From Raphanus sativus (lineage: Eukaryota > Streptophyta > Magnoliopsida > Brassicales > Brassicaceae): DNA of 64,000 nucleotides. The stretch lies in assembly GCF_000801105.2 (NCBI RefSeq), contig NC_079515.1:32635407-32699406 (forward strand). The letters are read 5' to 3'. The notes beneath the pieces are model-generated. The model searched no databases. It saw nothing but the letters and a program-made list of their open reading frames with translations, and was not told where the DNA came from. Shown here in pieces: positions 36,927 to 49,470 of this stretch (position 1 is its first letter; each line of letters opens with the position of its first letter). The position numbers and the translations under genes were made by a program.

Positions 36927-39900
36927 ATGAGAGGAAGAGAAGAAGAAGAACCAGAGTCGAGGATTCCGTTGCTGAAGAGCCATCATGAAACGGCGGAGGA
37001 AGACGGTGTAGGATTGAAGAAGAGGGTTTGGGTTGAGACAAAGAAGCTATGGCAAATCGTTGGTCCTGCGATATTCACTCGTATAACGACATATTCTATG
37101 CTGATAATAACTCAAGCCTTCGCTGGCCATCTCGGGGATCTCGAACTCGCTGCTATATCAATCGTTAATACCGTCGTCGTCGGCTTCAACTTTGGCCTCT
37201 TGGTAGGTTTCAATTGAAGCGTATTTTCATTTTTTTTCTTTTTGTTTATTATATTAATATGAACGTGGTGCAGCTTGGAATGGCGAGTGCGTTGGAAACG
37301 TTGTGTGGACAAGCGTTTGGAGCAAAGAAATATCATATGCTGGGAGTTTATATGCAACGTTCTTGGATTGTTCTCTTCTTTTGTTGCATCTTGTTGTTAC
37401 CGACTTATCTTTTCACAACTCCGGTTCTCAAATTTCTCGGCCAGCCAGATGATATCGCTGAGCTTTCTGGTGTCGTCTCCGTTTGGGTCATCCCTCTTCA
37501 TTTCGCTTTCGCTTTGTCTTTCCCGCTTCAACGTTTCCTCCAGTGCCAGCTCAAAAACCATGTACGTAATACTGAATATTGTTTTAAACGCAAATATTTC
37601 TTTAGGATTTTTTTTTCTGGCAGAAATATTAGTCATTTTTTTTGTATTTTCTACGCAACACATTCAGCTGAGCTACCTAATATACACGTACGTGTACGTG
37701 TTTAAAATACTAAAAAGACGTTTACATTGCAATGTAGAAAGTATATGTATGCTTTTACAAGTTTATAACAAAAATGCTTAGTACAAAGGCAAGGAGTAAC
37801 TATAGTTATTTGTAAATTTATAATAGTCTTTCTTGGATGACAAAGTCTTCGTTTTATTTTTTGGTGTGGGTCTATTTAGGTGACTGCGATTGCAGCTGCG
37901 ATTGCATTGATAGTTCACTTTTTTGTGTGTTGGTTGTTCGTTGATGGACTTAAACTCGGAGTTGTGGGAACTATGGCTACGGTTAGTATTTCTTGGTGGG
38001 TCAACGTTCTTATTACATTAGGTTACTCCGTTTGTGGCGGCTGTCCACTCACTTGGACCGGCTTCTCCTCCGAAGCCTTCACCGGGCTTTGGGAGTTTCT
38101 CAAACTCTCTGCTTCTTCCGGCGTCATGCTATGGTACCTATAGATATATCTATTTTGTGATTTTCTCCAATGAACCAGACATAGTTTTTAACGGTAGACA
38201 TATGTTTTATGGACAGTTTGGAAAATTGGTATTATCGGATTTTGATAATAATGACTGGAAATCTTCAGAATGCTCGAATAGCTGTTGACTCTTTGTCTAT
38301 ATGGTAAGTCGTCGTTTCTACGTTCTTTCTTTTTGCTTTCTTTATGGTAAGTTGTTTTTTCATACTATAATAGAGAAAAAGCCATATCAATCATATAAAT
38401 CTTATCTCATCGTTTTGCACGTCTACCTTTGGTTGTTGCGGAAAGGTCATTAGCTTATAATTGACTTCTTCAATTCTTTCTAAACAACTTTATATTTTTA
38501 TTTTGATAATCCTTTATTTCATGTATGATTAACTTGTGAAACAAAACTTTTGGCAGCATGTCGATAAATGGTTGGGAGATGATGATTCCTATCGCTTTCT
38601 TCGCCGGAACCGGGTAAATAAGCCTTTTTCTCTACTTGCTAACTTCTAAACCGACTTACGAATATGGTCTAACTAGATCTGTCGGTTTAACCCACTTTTA
38701 TAGTACCATATAAAGTAATTCATCTGGCTGTTACAACGGGCCCGTGAAATTATAAGGTGATAACTGAATTATTAAATAACATGCCGGGTTCGTGAAAAAC
38801 GTGGCTTCTCTTCTTTTTCTACAGCATCTGAAAATGTATTTAACAAAAATTCGTTTGATTAAATGGTATTCAATACAAGCTATGAATCTTAAATTCGTTT
38901 ATGCTTCCTGGTTCGCAGTTAACGTACATGTTGACAAGTAAACGAAATTACTGTTAGTTAGGTTATTCATGAACATGAAGTTCGCAAGAACACATCAAAC
39001 ACCTTCCTCTCTTTTGTTTTCAAGCCATTATTCTCAAAACATTACACTACACATCTTCTAATACAAGGAAGGATTGTGATACTTTTGGCATGGAACGTTA
39101 TTATTTCCTGAAAATATGAAATTCAAACCTGATATTGGCATTTTTGGCTACATCCTTCTGGCTTCTTCCATCTTCTTCCGTGGTTTGTTTGATTCCTTTT
39201 TGTTTTTCTTTTTGGCGACTTGTCGTTTTGTATGAATAAGACTGTACGAGGATACAAATTACAATTTTTTTTCTCCCGATAGCTTTTCGTAGTTCAGCTG
39301 TTTTTTATTTGTGTGGGGCAGATTCAAGAATGCTTTTAAGTAGGCCATAGATTAGCTGCTAGCCTGACAATTACATGTGCAGGAAATAACTGTTGTTACA
39401 CTTAACTAGAAACCTGATTGAATTAAAGGTCATAGAAAAAAACTCATCTACGTTGATTATACATCGACTATTGCAGTGTACGTGTGGCAAACGAACTAGG
39501 AGCAGGCAATGGGAGAGGAGCAAGATTTGCGACGATTGTATCAGTGACACAGTCTTTAATCATCGGATTATTTTTTTGGGTGATCATAATGCTTTTCCAT
39601 AACCAAATCGCTTGGATCTTCTCTTCAAGCGAAGAAGTCTTAATGGCTGTTAATAAACTTTCGATTCTGCTAGCTTTCACAGTTCTTCTTAACAGCGTCC
39701 AACCGGTTCTTTCCGGTACGTCACAAAATTGTTTTATTTCATATACGAGGTATCTTCAATGCTCTGTGTGTTGATTTTTCATTTTTGATTAGGTGTTGCG
39801 GTTGGATCGGGTTGGCAATCATACGTGGCTTATATAAACTTGGGATGTTATTACTGCATTGGGGTTCCATTTGGGTTTGTAATGGGCTGGGTTTTCAAGT

Positions 39901-40258
39901 TCGGTGTCATGGTAATTACATTTTTTCCTTAACATTTACTTAAACCGTTTATATAGAGTTAGGTCACTAAATATTTTGTTTCAGACTAACAGTATGATAT
40001 TTTATGTTTCTATAGGGTATATGGGCTGGTATGATTTTTGGAGGAACCGCAGTTCAGACAATGATCTTGGCTTTTATCACAATTAGATGTGATTGGGAAA
40101 AAGAGGTAAATTTAAGTTCTTTGATATGTTTGTTTTTATCTCTGTCTTTCGTTAATTATTGGAATTCAATCTAGATAATGTTTTTTTTTTCAAATTGAAA
40201 ATTGCAGGCGCAAAAGGCAAATACGCGTGTCAACCAATGGTCCAACATAATCAAATGA
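36927..40258 (+). CDS. MATE efflux transporter, DTX27-like, copy A
   Basis: Nine exons: 36927-37202, 37274-37561, 37880-38133, 38217-38303, 38557-38613, 39477-39715, 39793-39911, 40016-40105 and 40208-40258, all GT-AG, giving 486 aa, exactly the length I recall for Arabidopsis DTX27 (AT5G65380). A short charged N terminus ([16 protein letters not shown]) precedes the MATE fold of 12 membrane helices in two MatE repeats. Family signatures include [62 protein letters not shown] and [22 protein letters not shown] proteins export organic cations, flavonoids, hormones or citrate in exchange for protons at the plasma membrane or tonoplast; the DTX27 substrate is not known to me. It is the first of three tandem copies. 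The intron 5 stretch 38614-39476 is unremarkable. Confidence 0.93.
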
Positions 40259-40555
40259 AGTTTCACTGAACAATTTTGCGACTTTGTTTTGTATTTTAAA
40301 TTTTAAATATCATGTTATCTAATTGTAACTAGAAACCATTTCAATTATAAAGTTGCTCTCTGCGGTCACACATAAAAAAAACTCATTTTCTTTCTTAAGC
40401 ATTCATAATTGTTACAGTCTAAAATAAGTTAAAGAAAATTATTGGCGGTTTGAAAAAGTCAAAAACACATAACATTACTTATTGGTTTGTTTTAGTAAAT
40501 GGGGCATATGCCATTTTAAGAAAATTTTAAAACTACACTAAAATCCGATATTTTA

Positions 40556-41062
40556 CAGTAAAACCTCTATAAATTAATACTTCATAAATTAATAATCTTT
40601 ATAAATTAATAAATTTCATCAGTCCTAATTTAGACCGGCGTAAAATATGATACAAATCGATAAAGCAATAAGATAATAATATTTTTAAAACTCTCATGTA
40701 AATATATAGTCCCATTAAAATCATAAATTAATAATTTATCTCTATTTATATATATAATATATATATATTTATATAAGTATAAACTAAATATTATACTATA
40801 TTCACGATGAAAATACATCTATTTTTTAATATTTTACTATATCTTAAAAATATTTAGTAAAATTATATCGAAAACCACATAACAACATAAAAATATACAC
40901 CAAATAAGATAATTAAACAATACAAAAGTCAAATATTTTTTTTTTAAACAAAAATATTCAAAATGGATACAATTTTAAAAAGGAAACTTTTACAAATTAA
41001 TATCTCTATAAATTAATAAAATTTTAAAGTCCCAACATTATTAATTTATAGAGGTTTTACTG
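40556..41062. mobile_element. Emigrant-like (Tc1/mariner, pogo-type) MITE, 507 bp
   Basis: The inverted ends CAGTAAAACCTCTATAAATT / AATTTATAGAGGTTTTACTG and TA duplications (40554-40555, 41063-41064) match the Arabidopsis Emigrant family as I recall it. The interior is AT-rich and non-coding. It lies 300 bp downstream of copy A. Confidence 0.85.
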
Positions 41063-41156
41063 TATATAGACACTCCAAATATACAGCTCTAAACAGAATC
41101 GGTAAACCAATAAATCACAAAGACAAAAATGTCGGCCTATCTATCAATCCATTTTC

Positions 41157-41480
41157 TCTATGGCTGAGCATTCGGATCCCGATACGTTCGATGGGTTTTA
41201 TCGGTTCTGGATTCTTTAGATCTTAGATATTTGGACTCAATAAAAAATTATAATTGATCTGTTCAGGTTTGATTCGGATTATGTTGGATCTGGATCAGTT
41301 CAGTCATGTCGGATCTGGATCGGTTCGAATCTTACCCCTATGATGGAAACTTTTAATAAAATATAATAGAGTGCTTTGCCTACTAAAGCAGATTCGGATC
41401 AGTTCAGATCTTAGATATTTGATCCCAATAGAATAATTAAAATTTGTCGATTCGGATTCTGATCAGTTCAAAGATTAAAC
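41157..41480. repeat. GGTTCGG-type dispersed repeat
   Basis: GAGCATTCGGATCCCGATACG-like start with repeated GGATCTGGATCGGTTCG words; related in style to 402-660 and 54625-55370. Borders are approximate. Confidence 0.5.
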
Positions 41481-43272
41481 AAGAATTTAATTTTGAATAT
41501 ATTTTAAAATTTTCATATCAATATCCATATATTAGTTACTTTGCAGTTTTAGTTAATAGTTTAATAAATTACTAATTCTAAACATCCCACATTGGAAAAT
41601 GTTAAACTTGATCGATAAAAATAACTAGTATAAATAAGTCATATTACTACCTTGAATCAGCACTCAAACGAGTTACAATATAGTTGAATCTCATCATTTT
41701 TTGAGCTTCAGACCAGTTATAACCGTGTATTTCACATCAAGTTTTTTGTTCAGACCGGATCGGGTCCACAGACCTCTACAACAAAATCCAATGGAAAAAA
41801 TAGCATTACCAATATCCAAACCAAAGCAGTTTTTGGTTTGATTCCAGTTTGAGTTTTAGGTCTAGATAAAATATACAGACCTAATTTTTTATTTCTACCT
41901 TTTTCTCTTTTTACCCTTTCAATTTTATTTTTATTTTTAATTTGGTTGAATTTAGGAGAATAGCAAATCGGCGGATAAATTCTTTTTTCAAGACATTCAA
42001 ATGAGTCATAAAGCATAAACTCATATCTGCGGTGAATAAAACAATAAAACTTAATTTATGAAGATCGAATTTAAAACATATTTGCGTTCTAGATCCGTCG
42101 AGTATTACTTGACAACAAGGCCCATTCTTTTTCTGTCCTTGTTCATTCATGTCTAACACTTGTGTCACTAGTCATCCCACGTATTAGATAAATGAAAAAC
42201 CAAGTTTTAATTGATTTCTATCCAACTTCCATCTGATATTACGAATTTATTGTGTTCTCTGTTGCATTCATATTTAGGTCAGTTGAGCCAGTACTTCTTT
42301 TCTCCACGATTTATTTATGTATATTATCTGTAATTGGACCCAAAAAGTTGTTTGTGCTATTTAATAACAGCCTAAGCCATCCCATATATAAATTATATTG
42401 GTACAATGGTTATATTTGTACCCGAATTTTGTTAATCCATATTGTTAGAACAAAACTACTCCTAACCTAATATATTATACAATGATCTAAAAATCAGTCC
42501 AGACATCCGCCTAGTCAGCAAATCAGATCTAAATGAAATAATTTATTAAAAATATTTTTCTTTAAAAATCAGTATAAATGGATAATCAATAATTTTATAT
42601 AAAAATGTCTTATTCCTGTCTAACGAATTCTTAAACATTGCTACTATATAATATTTTCTAACTAAAGATGCAAAGATTTTTCAAACATATCAATTATACT
42701 TTCAAAATTTTACATGAAAAACACTATGTGATATTAACAAAACAATTCAATAAATCACAAGACATTATATAATACAAATGGTTACAGAAAAATAAACAAA
42801 TTTAATTTTTAATAGGAAGTTGTAAGATATCTCATAAACAAAAACTTTCTAAAACATCTTAGTATTATGAGACAGGGAAAATATATATTTAGCATAATTT
42901 TTTCGGGTTATAAGTTTACAAAAAAACTTATAAGTTTACAAATATAATTTTTATTATAAAAAGTTATACAAAAAGCTGTTATAAACTCCCAACATGCAAT
43001 GTTGTTGTAAAAAATGCACATATTCAATATCAAACAAGTGTTACGTTGCTTGCGTTAACACTAGAAATAAAAATAAGTTTTATCTGTTGTCGTCATATAG
43101 TGAAATTTATCACGATGTCAGATTTTTTTGTCTTCATTCATTTGGTTGAACTCAAGTTTGTTTAATCTTATTTCTGGTTAAGTTCCTTTATAAAGACATT
43201 TTGTGAATTAATTTTAGTTTAGCAGAGACAAAGAGACGCAACAGCAACAAAATAACACACATGCACAGCTCG
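41481..43272. other. Intergenic between copies A and B
   Basis: No gene found. A 15-bp near-tandem repeat TTATAAGTTTACAAA (42910-42924, 42930-42944) with a 5-nt spacer may be another micro-insertion but is too short to class. Confidence 0.4.
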
Positions 43273-43288
43273 GGTTTTGCCATTTTCT

Positions 43289-43448
43289 TTGATATCTCTG
43301 GTGTCTGGGCAGCCACTTTCCCAAATATCCCCCGAAGGGGTCCAGCGCCCCAGCAGTAAGGATGTTAAATCGCTGTGGCCGGGTTTCGAAGCTGGGTGGC
43401 GGGCACCTCAGCCGAGGTTCCATTACCACCAGGCTACGAAGCCCGGTT
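43289..43448 (-). mobile_element. tRNA-derived SINE, ~160 bp
   Basis: The minus strand begins AACCGGGCTTCGTAGCCTGG, with an A-box-like TAGCCTGGTGGTAATGG and a B-box-like CAGCTTCGAAACCCGG at tRNA spacing. The 16-bp duplication GGTTTTGCCATTTTCT flanks it (43273-43288, 43449-43464). GC-rich compared with its surroundings. It sits ~300 bp upstream of the copy B start codon, in the promoter region. Confidence 0.75.
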
Positions 43449-43462
43449 GGTTTTGCCATTTT

Positions 43463-43518
43463 CTCCCATCCATTTCTCGTTTTTTTTGGGTCAAAAAACT
43501 ACCTCCCATCCATGTCTC
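43463..43518. repeat. Micro-insertion with 16-bp target duplication
   Basis: CTCCCATCCATKTCTC at 43463-43478 and 43503-43518 (15/16) flanks 24 nt; on the minus strand the insert is GTAGTTTTTTGACCC then poly(A). Its left repeat overlaps the SINE target duplication by two bases, so it followed or accompanied that insertion. Confidence 0.6.
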
Positions 43519-43758
43519 ATGTTTGCATGTATGTTTGAATTTATCAATTTTGCAAAACTCTATAACAAATCTTATATATATATTTAGAAATTTCTTAATT
43601 CCAAAACAAAATCAAAAAGTAGGTAGACACATCGTTTTATATATTCATAGAAAAAATCAAATTACACACACGCGCTACTTTGCTATTGTCTCCAGCTTTA
43701 GTTACAACCTCTTTCACATTTCATCCCGAAAGAATAAAGCATATAATAACAACTAACG

Positions 43759-46637
43759 ATGAGAGGAAGAGGACGAGAAGAAGATGAATCGGAGTCGAGG
43801 GTTCCACTGTTGGAAAGTCCTCTCACGGTGGAGGAAAACGGCGGAGAATTGAGGAAGAAACTTTGGGTTGAAACAAAGAAGCTATGGCAAATCGTTGCTC
43901 CGGCAATGTTTACTCGTATAACGACATATTCGACGCTTGTAATAACTCAAGCTTTCGCTGGTCATCTCGGAGATCTCGAGCTAGCTGCAATCTCCATCGT
44001 TTATAACGTCGTTGTTGGCTTCAACTTCGGCCTCTTTGTATGATACTATTACTAATTTAATTGTAATACTAATTCATTATTATATTTTTCTAATATGAGA
44101 GTACCTATAATATGAACGCGGTGCAGCTTGGAATGGCGAGTGCGTTGGAAACATTGTGTGGACAAGCGTTTGGAGCAAAGAAGTATCATATGTTGGGAGT
44201 TTATATGCAGCGCTCTTGGATTGTTCTCTTCTTTTGTTGTATTTTGTTGTTACCGACTTATCTTTTCACAACTCCGGTTCTCAAATTGTTGGGCCAACCG
44301 GACGATATAGCCGAGCTCTCCGGTGTCGTGTCCGTTTGGGTCATCCCTCTTCATTTCGCCTTCTGTTTGTCTTTTCCGCTCCAGCGTTTCCTCCAATGCC
44401 AGCTCAAAAGTCACGTAAGTAAATATATGATTGTTTTAAACATAGTTTAGGTTGCCTTTAGATGACAAGAAAATTAACAAATATTATTTCAGTTTTTACT
44501 AATCTATTACTGCAAATTGCAAATATCCAACCTAATTTTCGTTGAACGTATAAACTTGCAAGTAACAAATTAATTCTGCTCATTATATGGTATAAGATTG
44601 TGGATTAGTTATTTACAATGGCGGATGTACATTGACTTTGGGTGGGGCACTTGCCCACCATGAACTTTTAAAGTTAGTGTAAATTTGTGAAGATTTTTCC
44701 TTATTGCCCCTGTTACAATTCAATTTTGTAAAGATATTTAGTAGAATTTTATAGTTTTCCCCGGATAAAAGTAATCTATAGCTCCGCCCTGGTTATTTAC
44801 AGAATAATACATCTTTAATGCTAACGCAAACGAAGGGAACAATCATTTGTCTTCCTTAGGTGCCAGCATTTGGGGCTGGAGTTGGACTGGTGGTTCACTT
44901 TCTAGTGTGTTGGCTGTTCGTGGACGGGCTAAAACTAGGTGCCGTCGGAACTATGGCTACGGTGAGTATCTCTTGGTGGGTCAACATTCTTATTCTATTA
45001 GCATACTCCGTTTGCGGCGGCTGTCCACTCACTTGGACCGGCTTCTCCTCCGAAGCTTTCACCGGACTTGGGGAGTTTGTCAAACTCTCCGCTTCTTCAG
45101 GCGTCATGCTTTGGTACCAATTTAGTTACTTACTAAACCATGTCTGTGATACTATTGACTAATGTACCACAAAACTAACAGTAGATATTTGGTCTTTTTG
45201 GGCAGTTTGGAAAACTGGTATTATCGGATTTTGATTATAATGACTGGGAATCTTCAGAATGCTCGAATTGCTGTTGATTCTTTGTCCATATGGTAAGTCG
45301 TTTCTTTACATTTATTAACTAGATCATGATTATACATTTTAGGTTGTTTCGGAAATTTGTTTAATTTAATGATCATTATTATACATACTATTTTTTTTGG
45401 CAGCATGACGATAAATGGCTGGGAGAATATGATTCCTCTTGCTTTCTTCGCCGGAACCGGGTAATCCATTTTTTCTCGATTGCTAATTTCTAAACCGGTT
45501 TGTGATCCAACTTGATCTGGTTCGGTTGAGTCCATTGTAGGTTGGTTTTTACTCGTTAACAGGACCATACGATTTAAAGTTATAATGAATTGCGAACTGT
45601 TTTCCCATGCTCCCAATTGTGTGCCATTCTAGCTAGTGGTTCCAAATAATCCTGAAATATAGGATTATTAAATTATGATGTTTCAATAACAAGCTGAAAT
45701 TTCTCTCTGAAGAAAAAGCAAGCACAATCACTAACCTCAAAAATGTGATTTTAATATTATGAACTGAATAAAAAGGTGACGATTACATAATTGATTAATA
45801 ATTAAACTTGGCGTTTTTATTTTGTTTATGTTAATGTTCCAGTGTTCGTGTGGCAAACGAATTAGGAGCAGGTAATGGGAAAGGAGCAAGACTCGCGACG
45901 ATTGTATCAGTGACACAATCATTAATCATTGGGTTATCTTTTTGGGTGATAATATTGATTCTCCATAACCAAATCGCATTGATATTTTCTTCAAGTGAAG
46001 CAGTCTTAATGGCTGTCAATAAACTTTCCATTCTACTAGCTTTCACAGTTCTTCTTAACAGTGTCCAACCAGTTCTTTCCGGTAATATTTTCATTTTTAT
46101 AAAAATTTGAGAAAAAAATCTTAATATACTGTATCAACGTTTTGTGTTAATTTTCGGACTCTCGTGGTAGGTGTTGCGGTAGGATCAGGCTGGCAATCCT
46201 ACGTAGCATATATAAATTTGGGATGTTACTATTGTATTGGGATCCCACTTGGATTTTTAATGGGTTGGGTTTTCAATTTCGGCGTCATGGTAATAAACGT
46301 TTCCCTTCGCTTATTGCATTAATTATCTAGTGACATCATTTAAACCAATTAAAGTTGGAGTATTTTAATTGTATTGGTGTTTTATGATTTTATCCATTTA
46401 AAGGGAATATGGGCTGGTATGATCTTTGGAGGTACCGCAGTTCAAACAATAATCTTAAGTTTTATTACAATGAGATGTGACTGGGAAAAAGAGGTAAATT
46501 GATATTTTGCGTTTGTTTTTTATGTCTTTGATTCGTGTAGCGAGTATGTTCTTACTGATGACGTTCTTTTACTACAAATTTTGCAGGCAGAACGAGCAAG
46601 TGCACATGTTAACAAATGGTCCAACACAATAAAATGA
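43759..46637 (+). CDS. MATE efflux transporter, DTX27-like, copy B
   Basis: Nine exons: 43759-44037, 44127-44414, 44860-45113, 45206-45292, 45404-45460, 45843-46081, 46171-46289, 46404-46493 and 46587-46637, giving 487 aa. Exon lengths after the first are identical to copies A and C. MATE signatures are intact: [43 protein letters not shown] and [17 protein letters not shown]. Exon 2 is very close to copy A (three amino acid differences in 96), while exon 1 is more diverged and exon 3 starts [14 protein letters not shown] rather than [14 protein letters not shown]. Intron 2 carries a small hAT MITE (44616-44791). A SINE and a micro-insertion lie in its promoter. TTTATATATTC near 43635 is a possible TATA box. 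The substrate is unknown. Confidence 0.93.
44616..44791. mobile_element. hAT-type MITE in intron 2 of copy B, 176 bp
   Basis: The ends CAATGGCGGA and CAGGGCGGA (reverse complement of the right end) are hAT-like, and the 8-bp duplication GTTATTTA flanks the element (44608-44615, 44792-44799). Non-coding. The intron boundaries are unaffected. Confidence 0.85.
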
Positions 46638-46846
46638 ATATTTGTGCAATGCTTGAATCTATGTATTAAGCTTGAATCTATGTATTAAATAATTTGGCAG
46701 CAAGATTTTTTCTTTTCTAAACTGCTATATGTTCTTATGTTGGTATAAAAGACTTATGTAGTATACCCAGAGTCAGTCCAAGTATTACATAGGTTCTATG
46801 CAATAACTACAAAATGTCTTTTGTGGACTTATTTCTCAAACATGTC

Positions 46847-49467
46847 CACTACAAGAAAACAGCACTTTGGCGAAGAAAATTAACGAGAAAATAAAATTCT
46901 CGTAAAATTACGTCGACTTTACGAAGAAATTACAAAGAAAGAATAAAACGTCGTTATTTCTTCGTAAAGTAACGAAGAAAACATTTCCTCGTTAAAACAA
47001 CGTAATGTTACGTGGTTATAATTTCCTCGTTAAAACTACGTAAAGCTTGCATCATCTTTACGAGGAAATGAGGAAATAGAATTTCCTCATAAACACAATG
47101 TAAATTCGCGTCTTCTTTACGAGGAAATGTTTTACGTGACTTTAACGAGGAATACTAAAGCACATTTTTTTTTCTACCTACCTATTCCTCGCAAATTCCT
47201 CGCAAAACTTCAACTACCAGATTCGAAAATTTTCTATAAATATGGAAGTTTTAACATCATTTTAAACACACCAACAAGAACAAAAAAAAAGAAAAACGTG
47301 AAAGGAAAAAAATGTCAAGCTCCGGGAATGTCTACGAGTTGCGGAGGTAGATGTATATGCATAGAGATATTTTAGGCGTTTAGAAAGCATACCTCGTTAA
47401 TTCCTCGTAGTTAACGAGGAAATAACGACGAAAAAAAAAATGCGAGCCTCGTTAATTCCACGTAAGACAAAATCTTCGTAAAGACCTCATAAGCTTACGT
47501 GGAATTACCGAGGCCCGTTTTTTATTTCCTCGTAATTTCCTCGTGGGTTTACGAGGTTTTAACGAGATATTTTATCTAAACCCCAAAACCCTAAACCCCA
47601 AACCCCATCTTTCTTCTATTTTGTCTAAATCCCAAACTCCAAATCTCATTAATAATTTTATAATTTTCTAAATAATTGTGGTTTTAAATTTTGAGTTTTG
47701 AAATGTTAAGAAGATTATATTTTCAAATCTTCAAAAGATTATATTTTTGTTGCAAAATAGAAAATTTAAATAAATAATTTGATTTTGTATAAGTTTATAA
47801 TAGAAAGAAGAGATTGATATTAGAAGTTAAAGAATTGTGGTTTTAAATTTTGAGTTTTGAAATGTTAAGAAGATATTGAGGTTAAAAGGAAGATATGTTT
47901 GTAATATATGAAGTAGAATATAAGAAAGATGGGGTTTAGGGTTTGGGGTTTCTGATTTTAGAGGTTTAGAAATTTACCTCGTTAAAAACTCGTAATTTAC
48001 GAGGCATTTACGAGGACCAGAAAGACGGGCCTCGCTTATTCGTCGTTGGATTTGGAACGGGCCTCGCAATTTCCTCGTAAGTTTACGAGGATTTTACGAG
48101 GAAATAAAAGACGGGCCTTTTTAATTCCTTGTAAAGCTACGAGGAAATTGCGACGCCTTCGTAAGTTATATATACAACCCAAACCTCACACTCTCCATTC
48201 GTCCCAACTTCCTCTCCAATTCCTCCCCATTTCCTCTCCAACTCCTCTCCCATTCCTCTCTCCTTTGAAATGGTAATTTCCTCGCTCCCCATAATTAGTT
48301 TAGTATATTAGGTGGTTAGTTTAGAGAATTTAGATAGGTTTACGGAATGTATGTTCGTTAGATAGATTTTTTCATTATTGATGATAGATTTTTTATTATT
48401 GATGATCAATAACTCAAAATATATATTTTTGCAGGTTCGCAAGAACATGCTTACTGCTCACTACAGAGACATGTTCGGTGAGCCTGGTAGTCAGTTAGAC
48501 CCGCCAGGTTCTTCTTCAGGTGGGGATCGGTTTGAAGGTTGTCCCTAAGAAAAAGGGACGTACGTTGGGGATCGGTTCCATCAATGATGTTCTGAGAGCG
48601 ACATCGTCTTATGCTCAGAGACGGACCGAAGAAGTCACTGAGTTGCGTTCCAAGCTGGGCGCGATCAAAAGCCGTGGGAGTGGACTCGAGGCCTTCATCG
48701 ACGTTATAGCGGCCACAAATCCGGAATAGGAAACTTTGTTGAGGAACATGAAACAACAAAATCCCATTCCAGACGAGTCATCGGATACACATGACGAGGA
48801 GGATGTTACGAAGAGAAGCGAGGAATTCTACGAGGCGATGAACGAGCTTTAGTTTTTTTTCGGTTTATGTATTATAAAATCCAAAACTTATTTATATATA
48901 AAATATTTTGTTGCATTTGAATTTTATTTAAAATTTATTTATAAACCACAAATATTTAAATATTTTTATTAAATTAAATTAATAATTATTAAATTTATTA
49001 ATATTATTTATTAATTCGAAAATTCGCATTATACGAGTTATTTACGTCGAAAGCTAACCGAGGAATTTACGAGGAATATTTTACGAGATATTTACGAGGA
49101 AAGCTTTTCAAGAAATCTACGTGGAGTTTACGAGGAAAATATTTCAAGGAAGTTACATCAAATTTACGAGGATTTCGTTTCAAGGAAATTACGTGTAAGT
49201 AACGACGAATGCATCGCGTGGTTTTTACGAGGAATGGCAGCGAGGATTTTACGAGGAAATGCGGCGAGGAACTTACGACGAAATGTTTACTTCGTCTTTA
49301 CGAGGAAATGGTTGACTCGCTACTTTACGAAGAAATAGCGACGAAATGTGTGTTACGACGGACGATAAACGACGAAATACATTTCCTCGTTAATTCCTCG
49401 TAAACTTCCTTTTACGAAGAATTAACGAGGAAACTGGCCCTCGTTAAATATCTGTTTTCTTGTAGTG
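46847..49467 (+). mobile_element. Degenerate CACTA (En/Spm) transposon, 2621 bp
   Basis: Terminal inverted repeats CACTACAAGAAAACAG / CTGTTTTCTTGTAGTG with the 3-bp duplication GTC (46844-46846, 49468-49470). Dozens of subterminal repeats of the type TTACGAGGAAAT in both orientations fill 46870-47560, 47960-48180 and 49020-49450; these are the usual transposase-binding arrays. No DDE transposase is left; only a broken TNP1/Ptta-like gene remains. An AAACCCTAAACCCC-rich stretch (47578-47617) is inverted at 47924-47953, and a 40-bp direct repeat sits at 47676-47715 and 47835-47874. It lies 210 bp after copy B. Confidence 0.93.
48270..48852 (+). pseudogene. Remnant of CACTA accessory (Ptta/En-Spm-like) protein gene
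   Basis: ATG 48270 is followed directly by a GT donor; after an intron ending at 48434 the frame reads VRKNMLTAHYRDMFGEPGS, typical of the start of Brassica CACTA-encoded Ptta/En/Spm proteins. The proline-rich middle is deleted. Another frame from about 48520 reads [18 protein letters not shown] and [15 protein letters not shown], meets a premature TAG at 48727, and would continue through an acidic tail to TAG at 48852. The deletion, frame change and nonsense mutation make it non-functional. Confidence 0.75.
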
Positions 49468-49470
49468 GTC

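Noticed and set aside
47578..47617. Telomere-like CCCTAAACCCC block
   Set aside because: Short, imperfect, and part of an inverted repeat within the CACTA element, so not an interstitial telomere.
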